Origin: Siphonodentalium dalli
Lineage: Eukaryota > Mollusca > Scaphopoda > Gadilida > Siphonodentaliidae
DNA length: 64,000 nt
Direction: 5' to 3'
Assembly (NCBI GenBank): GCA_032622095.1
Contig: CP136063.1
Coordinates: forward strand, 93,907,980-93,971,979
Below, piece by piece: positions 58,272-64,000 of the stretch. The stretch's first letter is position 1, and each line of letters starts with the position of its first letter. The notes below the pieces were generated by a model, which did no database searches, had not been told where the DNA came from, and saw only the letters and a list, made by a program, of their open reading frames with translations. A program made the translations under genes and the position numbers.

Positions 58272-58904
58272 CTGGGCAATAAAATTATGATAATATAATT
58301 ACACCTATTTTTTCTGTCTCATTTTCCTCTATTCTGATTGGACAAATCCTAACAACACCTTAGTTACTTGTTGGTTCAATTTTCCAAATTTCAAATTCAA
58401 TATTATAATATCAAATTGCAGAATGCCAATGCATCAAGCAGATCCACATCAAATTCATATAGTATCCCATCTGTGTTTCCCAATTCAGAAAGTGATTTTA
58501 ATATGATAACTGTTCGCTTTTCCTCTGTATGACTGCATCACTTTCATTGTGGTTACGTTCAAGTCCTTCAATTGGACTTGAACTTCTTTTATTGTTTCTT
58601 CATGGCAAAATAGGCCAATATACTTTCATCCAATCATTCAAACTGGATACCCATCTAATGGAAATTGTGAATTTTTACAACATTGAGATAATTCTTTCTA
58701 ATGTGTTAAAATTAATCTTCTGTCGGCGTAATTATAAGCAATCAATGACATTTTAAGCTTTGCGGAATTATGCAGTATGTTGTTCAGCCACTTATAATTT
58801 TAAATATGCCATCAATATTTTTCGGTTGATCTATGAGCCTATAGATGGATAAGTAGATGAATATCATAATGTATAATTCCGCGAAGTGGATTCAAACCAC
58901 ATAT

Positions 58905-59379
58905 TTAAAATGATAAATCATGGGGGTCTCTCCCATTCAGTTACAAAGGTATACAGTGGAATGGTCTATTATTCATCTGGAGAGGTGTTCAGGAAATTTA
59001 AGCAGACAACAACAAATGAATAGATAATACAGAAGAAGTCATTTTTATTGAAGGGAAATGTTCAGATAATAAGTTCAACCTACGGTTGTTTGTTGAACTC
59101 ATTATCTGAATATTTCCTAAGGGAACTACCCATCAATGAGCATTTAGCATTAAAGATCCTGTGCCAGTGCATTCTTATATATGCAAGTCTCCCATAGGGA
59201 TCCTTGCATATATATAAGAGAATGCACTGACTTACAGTCAAGGTAATTATTGTTAGGCCAAAGTATTCTCTTATATATGCGAGGCTCCCTACGGGAGACT
59301 CCCATATATAAGAAAATGCATTAACACAGAGTTTTCGCAAACTTTCAGGAATCTCCAATTATCTCCAATTATGTAAGGG
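58905..59379. mobile_element. Chimera of two TTAA-type MITE families
   Basis: The left part (58925-59150) is the 'CCCATTCAGTTA...GTTCAGATAATAAGTTCAAC' family. At GCATTAAAGATCCTGTGCC it changes to the hairpin family and ends AAGGG TTAA at 59380. The join lies in sequence normally internal to the second family. Confidence 0.55.
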
Positions 59380-59474
59380 TTAAAAGGAAGCATTATTGCA
59401 GATCATAACAAAGCAATAGTTCAGTATGCTACATATCAGTATAATAAAGGTTCAAACAGCATGTGTGCAGTGTT

Positions 59475-59530
59475 CCCGCTAAATAAATTGTAAATAAATT
59501 GTAAATGGCGAAAACAAATCACCAAATGGC
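59475..59530. mobile_element. Left end of another hAT-like element
   Basis: GCAGTGTTCCCGCTAAATAAATT then repeated AAATGGCGAAAA phrases resembles the terminus of the 34659 hAT element. The other end is not seen and may fall in the gap. Confidence 0.4.
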
Positions 59531-59723
59531 GAAAAAAATGGCTAAACTAATTTCCTCCCAATTGTGTCCAAACATGAAGGCAATTGTAAACACACCAGCT
59601 TAGTCCTTGGTCTAATTACATCACACGCAGCTAACATCCATACAACAAAAGCGTCGGCACTTCGTGTAAGTTACATGACCTGATGTGCCTCGAGAAAATT
59701 AGTAATAGGTGTACATTGGGGTG

Positions 59724-59823
59724 NNNNNNNNNNNNNNNNNNNNNNNNNNNNNNNNNNNNNNNNNNNNNNNNNNNNNNNNNNNNNNNNNNNNNNNNNNNNN
59801 NNNNNNNNNNNNNNNNNNNNNNN
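59724..59823. other. Assembly gap of 100 N
   Basis: A run of exactly 100 N, the usual placeholder for a gap of unknown size. Order and distance across it are not guaranteed. Confidence 0.99.
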
Positions 59824-60355
59824 AGAAGGTGACCCGACTTCGTCCGGGCTTTGATCTAGCTTGAATTGTCCATTTTGAAGGTCAAGGTCAAGTGGGGTCA
59901 CGATTTGACCAGTCCAAAACACTGGCCCGTCGAAATCCATCCGGTTTTACCCGATTTGACCTTGAATTGATCATTTAGAAGGTCAAGGTCAGGTCGGGGT
60001 CACGACTCGACCCGCCCAAAACCCTCAGTGGACAAAAGTAACCCCACGTATAAAATTTCGTCGAAATCCCATACGAACGTACCCGCACATACCAAGTTTA
60101 ATCGAAATCCCGTGATAATCGGGCGTTTGGCCTTGAAATGACCCGATTTCAAGGTCAAGGTCACGTCGCACGGGCAAATTAATAGGCCCATGTCACTTCC
60201 CGGCCGAAAATACCCCCACATACCAAGTTTCATCGAAATCGGCTCAGACACACCCACACCCACACCCACAGACACCCCCCCACACACACACCCTCACACA
60301 CACCCCTCTCTCACACACACACCCCCCCCCACACACACAGAGATCTTCCAAAATA
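59824..60355. repeat. GGTCAAGGTCA-type repeat ending in CA-rich satellite
   Basis: Repeated GAAGGTCAAGGTCA and CATACCAAGTTTCATCGAAA phrases, then a CACACCCACACCCAC tract (60245-60340). Its open frames are by-products. Confidence 0.75.
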
Positions 60356-60359
60356 TATA

Positions 60360-61330
60360 ATAGACTAGCCGATGAGCCCGACGTTGTCCGGGCTATTCAA
60401 AAACCAAATTTCAAGTCGATAGCTCTACCCAGCCCGACGTTGTCCGGGCTATTCAAAAACAAAATTTCAAGTCGATAGCTCCACCCGTTTCCGAGATCTG
60501 GTCTGCGCATGCGCGAAGCTGGCGTCGCACGGGCTCGGCGACCCGATAAAATTCGTATCCGGGGCAAGATACATTCACATACCAAATTTCAAGTCGATAG
60601 CTCCACCCGTTTCCGAGATCTGGTATGCGCATGCGCGAAGCTGGCGTCGCACGGGCTCGGCGACCCGATAAAATTCGTATCCGGGGCAAGATACATTCAC
60701 ATACCAAATTTCAAGTCGATAGCTCCACCCGTTTCCGAGATCTCGTCTGCGCATGCGAACCCGACGTTGTCCGGGCTATTCAAAAACCAAATTTCAAGTC
60801 GATAGCTCTACCCAGCCCGACGTTGTCCGGGCATCGATCTATACAATATACGTCGATGGTCCGGGCTATTCAAAAACCAAATTTTAAGTCGATAGCTCTA
60901 CCCGTTTCCGAGATCTGGTCTGCGCATGCGCGAAGCTGGCGTCGCACGGGCTCGGCGACCCGAAAAAATTCGTATCCGGGGCAAGATACATTCACATACC
61001 AAATTTCAAGTCGATAGCTCCACCCGTTTCCGATATCTCGTCTGCGCATGAGCGAAGCTAACGTCGCACTTGCTCGGCGACCCGATAAAATTCGTATCCG
61101 GGGCAAGATACATTCACATACCAAATTTCAAGTCGATAGCTCCACCCGTTTCAGAGATCTCGTCTGCGCATGCGCGAAGCGGGCGCCGCACGGGCTCGCC
61201 AATACGACAACGTCCACCGCCTGGTCAAACTACACACACGTACCAAGTTTCGTCCCGATCGGTCGAGAATCGTAGATTTGTATAAATGACAAACATACAA
61301 ACATACAAACATACAGACAGACAGAGGTCT
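60360..61330. repeat. 122-bp tandem array with GCCCGACGTTGTCCGGGC
   Basis: Units contain TCAAGTCGATAGCTCCACCC, GTTTCCGAGATCT, TGCGCATGCGCGAAGC and GGGGCAAGATACATTCACAT. Starts at about 60470, 60592 and 60715 are 122 bp apart, with rearranged copies to 61180. It ends in a CATACAAACATACAGACAGA tract. GC is well above its surroundings. Confidence 0.82.
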
Positions 61331-61460
61331 TCAAAATATATATGAGATAAGTATCACTCTTTGGAGCCAAATAAACAGGCTGGCATGTTTATTTTTTAAT
61401 TTGAGGTATTTTGTTAGCCAGCACTCTGCAGCACTAGTATTATTTGGTCATTAGACATGC

Positions 61461-61566
61461 TAGTCCAAGTCTTCTCGTACTAAAACTAGCTAAGATTTTG
61501 GGATGGAGATGCTAGCATCTCAATCCCAAAATCTTAGCTAGTTTTAGTACGAGAAGACTTGGACTA
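61461..61566. mobile_element. 106-bp near-perfect palindrome with 9-bp target duplication
   Basis: TAGTCCAAGTCTTCTCGTAC ... GTACGAGAAGACTTGGACTA. Two 53-bp arms differ at one position (GGGATGGAG versus GGGATTGAG) and meet at GCTAGC. Both sides carry TAGACATGC (61452-61460 and 61567-61575). A 9-bp duplication fits Mutator-like elements. Confidence 0.88.
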
Positions 61567-62337
61567 TAGACATGCCAGAGTGAAAATTCCAGCACTATCA
61601 TGCAGGCACTATTCAATATTAATTTGAGGGGAAATGCAAACCAGCACTCCTATTCAGTTATCACTTTTATTTGGTACCAGAGAGTGCTTTATCTTATACC
61701 TACATATGTTCTTAAGTGTTGGTTAAGGTCATAATCTATGTTAGAACACATTTATTAGTGAAAACAACAGTTTCTTAAAACAATGTCCATAATGTGGGTT
61801 GAAAATATTTTTCACAAAAATTTTTTTCAGGCCTCTGAGATGCACCCACCCCGCCCGGTATAGGTATGTTTTTGGAAGATCTCCCCTGTATTACTTATAT
61901 CTTATACCTACCCTGTTCCTAAGTGCCTGTAAAGGCCATACCCTGCCTTAGAACACAATTATTAATGAATATATTTGAAAACAAGGGCAAAAATGTGAAT
62001 AGAACAAATTTGCACAAACTCATTTTTTCGGGCCTCTTGGGGCCCACCCACACCGGCCCTGTATGATAAAACTTGCGTGCGACCCCCCCCCCCCCCCCCC
62101 CCCCCGGTCAGTAGAAGAAGATAGATTAGACAATTACGCAGTGTGAGGAAGGAGTGACGAACGAACACACCGACTCTTCGGATGAGTTCGGTATTTTCCG
62201 TGAATCTTTCTTTTCGCACTGAGGTGGAATCTGAATAGGTTCGTTGCTTCACATGTCCCAACAATTTAATCATTTTTAACTAAAATACTTAGTATGTAAA
62301 GACATTATTAATGACAACTATTGTCTTTTCATTACAG

Positions 62338-62387
62338 AAGCCGTCAGTGATCAAAATAAGTGCAAAATGGCACCCACGAAAAAGACA
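62338..62387 (+). CDS. Possible exon of an unknown plus-strand gene
   Basis: A good acceptor (TTTTCATTACAG) precedes 50 nt that end at a good donor (GTGAGT). One frame reads AVSDQNKCKMAPTKKT, with an ATG at 62367 in strong context (AAAATGG). It could be a first coding exon or an internal exon. No partner exon is visible before the window ends, and I do not recognise the product. Confidence 0.3.
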
Positions 62388-63957
62388 GTGAGTAAAAGTT
62401 TTAGCTCATTTACTTGACCACGTGGTTAATTTATATCTCCTATTTTCGTGTCGGAAACTGTTGTCTCTAGACTTGTCTTGCGTCATGACTAGCTTGTGGA
62501 AATTGTATTAATATTAAAAAAAGAAGTTGATGTCTATGAACTTCTAAATTTCATTCATCTTTGAGGAAGTCAAGTGTCCAATTTTTAAGGACTTTGCTAA
62601 CCCAATTTTCCCCAAATTTTATGGAGTCAAAATAAAGGTTTATGTTCACTTTTATTAGTAATCACAGTAACCAAACCCATGAATGCAACATTTTAAGAGT
62701 ATAAGTCATGGTGGCGCATGTTAGAAATACTAAATGTGAACTTTATAGAGGTTTTTAAAATTATTTTTTTCGAACCCAAATCCAACAAACACAAAGTCCA
62801 TATCTAAGAAAAAAATATGGGAATGTGTGCCTGAACACTGAAGAATGATGAACAATAAAAAAAATTCATATTTATCAAGGATTCTTTGAAAAATATATTC
62901 AGAACCACTTGTTTGCAAATGCCATGGTAGATTAACTTTCTCAGTAATGCTGTCCAGAAGATGACACTTGATGGGTGGATTATGGGTCAAAATTACTTTG
63001 AACCGGTTGTTGACAAATGATATATACTTGCTTAAACATTGGCTATGTGGGTGGTACACTGGTAGCAGGCACGGGTTAAGGGGATGGTAAAGTCTGGTCA
63101 AGATGGCCACCGCGGATTGCACCCTACCTCCAGATGATCAATAATTACTCACCGGCCATAGAATGGATAAACTTCATATTTTTCACACATAATATAATCA
63201 ATAATAAACAAAGATCTTGTCATTAGTAGAGAAATTATAGCTGTTAGAATTTACTCGCGGTAGAGTGACAAAAAATCATGTCCCCAAACGGCGTTTCTCC
63301 AGTTCCAATGGTTAACTTTTTGTACAAACTGAACAGTCAAAATGGTCCTATAAGAATCTGGCTAGAGACAAGGAGACATCATTTTGAGGAAAAACAAGAA
63401 CTTTCCCAAATACCCTGCCTGTGAAAATAGTACTGTCATCCTGAATAATGGCAAAATGTCCTCCATTTGCATTGTTTACATTCTTAGGAACTATTTTTCT
63501 TGGTATGGGAGACCATAATATCCTAACATTATTTTGCGATAGCCGATACACAAGCCATGGGGGCGGGGCGGCCATGATTACAAACAAACCCATCCGTCAA
63601 TATTAGAATACGATTACGAATGGAAATCGATCAGTATAGACAATCGCGCATGGGATCAAGCTTTTGATTATGCCCATCAATAGATATGGGTTATAAGCAA
63701 TATGATTGTACCTGATAACCGACAATTTCTCGATTAATTTACATTCAAATGTTATTAAACGTATTTTTCTCCACAATGTTGTTTATCCCAGTGCACCAAA
63801 ATAGAATTGACCGGAAGTGAACTCGCACAAGGAGTCCGTCATAAAATATGACATATTTCGTCGGAATACGGTACTTTCCTATTCATAAATATGTTTTTAT
63901 ATAGGCTATTTGATTTTAGAATAATACAATATTCTGAAACATGTAAGTTTTCTATTT

Positions 63958-64000
63958 AGGCCATACACACTTAATAGTTCGTTTCTCAGGGATCGCCGCG
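63958..64000. mobile_element. GGCC-ended (Harbinger-like) element, cut by window edge
   Basis: TTA precedes GGCCATACACACTTAATAGT and then GTTTCTCAGGGATCGCCGCG, the left terminus of the family. The rest is outside the window. Confidence 0.5.

Larger units (their letters stand above)
61580..64000. other. Right end of window, mostly unassigned
   Basis: It contains a poly-C run (62082-62105), the candidate exon at 62338 and a Harbinger-like tip at 63958. Open frames at 62730-63122 and 63348-63593 (minus) match nothing I recognise and lack convincing splice context. No SMCHD1-like exon was found here. Confidence 0.5.

Noticed and set aside
60397-61285. Several frames of 60-130 codons on both strands
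   Set aside because: They are shifted translations of the 122-bp repeat array.
62730-63593. Minus-strand frames of 130 and 81 codons as SMCHD1 upstream exons
   Set aside because: Sequences do not resemble SMCHD1, flanking splice sites are poor, and phases do not lead to the exon at 58271.

Overview
This window reads as animal (metazoan) nuclear DNA, most likely from a mollusc or another lophotrochozoan. Genes are split by short exons with GT-AG introns, the DNA is AT-rich, and intergenic and intronic space is full of small non-autonomous DNA transposons. Several repeats carry the phrases common in mollusc genomes, such as 'gggccataactct', 'accaaatttcaatcaaatcgg', 'aaatccaagatggc' and dense GACGGACGG tracts. 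The organism assignment is inference from repeat style. There is no bacterial-type gene organisation.

Two genes are well supported. (1) The minus strand carries the 3' part of an SMCHD1 orthologue. I assembled 20 exons between 58271 and 534 whose splice phases all agree. They sum to 2340 nt, or 779 residues plus a TGA stop, and cover the Ig-like beta-rich middle region, a coiled coil, the SMC-type hinge, a second coiled coil and a basic tail. The N-terminal ATPase half is not in the window and should lie to the right. (2) On the plus strand, wholly inside the 17.7-kb SMCHD1 intron 16160-33827, lies a six-exon gene (19067-31878). Its 2196-nt coding sequence (731 residues) encodes leucine-rich repeats, an acidic linker and a ZU5-like domain, like PIDD1 but without a death domain. 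A third, weak candidate is a short plus-strand exon at 62338-62387.

Layout: 1-16 kb holds the SMCHD1 hinge and C-terminal exons in MITE-rich introns. 16-34 kb is the large intron with the nested gene. Its fourth intron contains a 3-kb minisatellite of exactly 51-bp units. 34-50 kb holds SMCHD1 middle exons with a clean hAT element (8-bp duplication), a pogo/Tigger relic and a CR1/L2-like LINE tail. 50-58 kb holds more SMCHD1 exons and tandem repeats of about 160 bp. 58-64 kb is repeat-dominated with a 100-bp assembly gap (59724-59823), a 122-bp repeat array and a 106-bp near-perfect palindrome.

The repeats fall into families that can be defined by terminal repeats and target-site duplications. 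They include PIF/Harbinger-like (TWA), piggyBac-like (TTAA), mariner/Tc1-like (TA), hAT (8 bp) and pogo (TA) elements, an unclassified double-hairpin family and a 9-bp-duplication palindrome. Several are nested in one another. I see no CRISPR, rRNA or tRNA gene and no operon. I did not find a convincing new biological system. The nested antisense gene, the frame-preserving 51-bp array and the palindromic element are the most worth checking.
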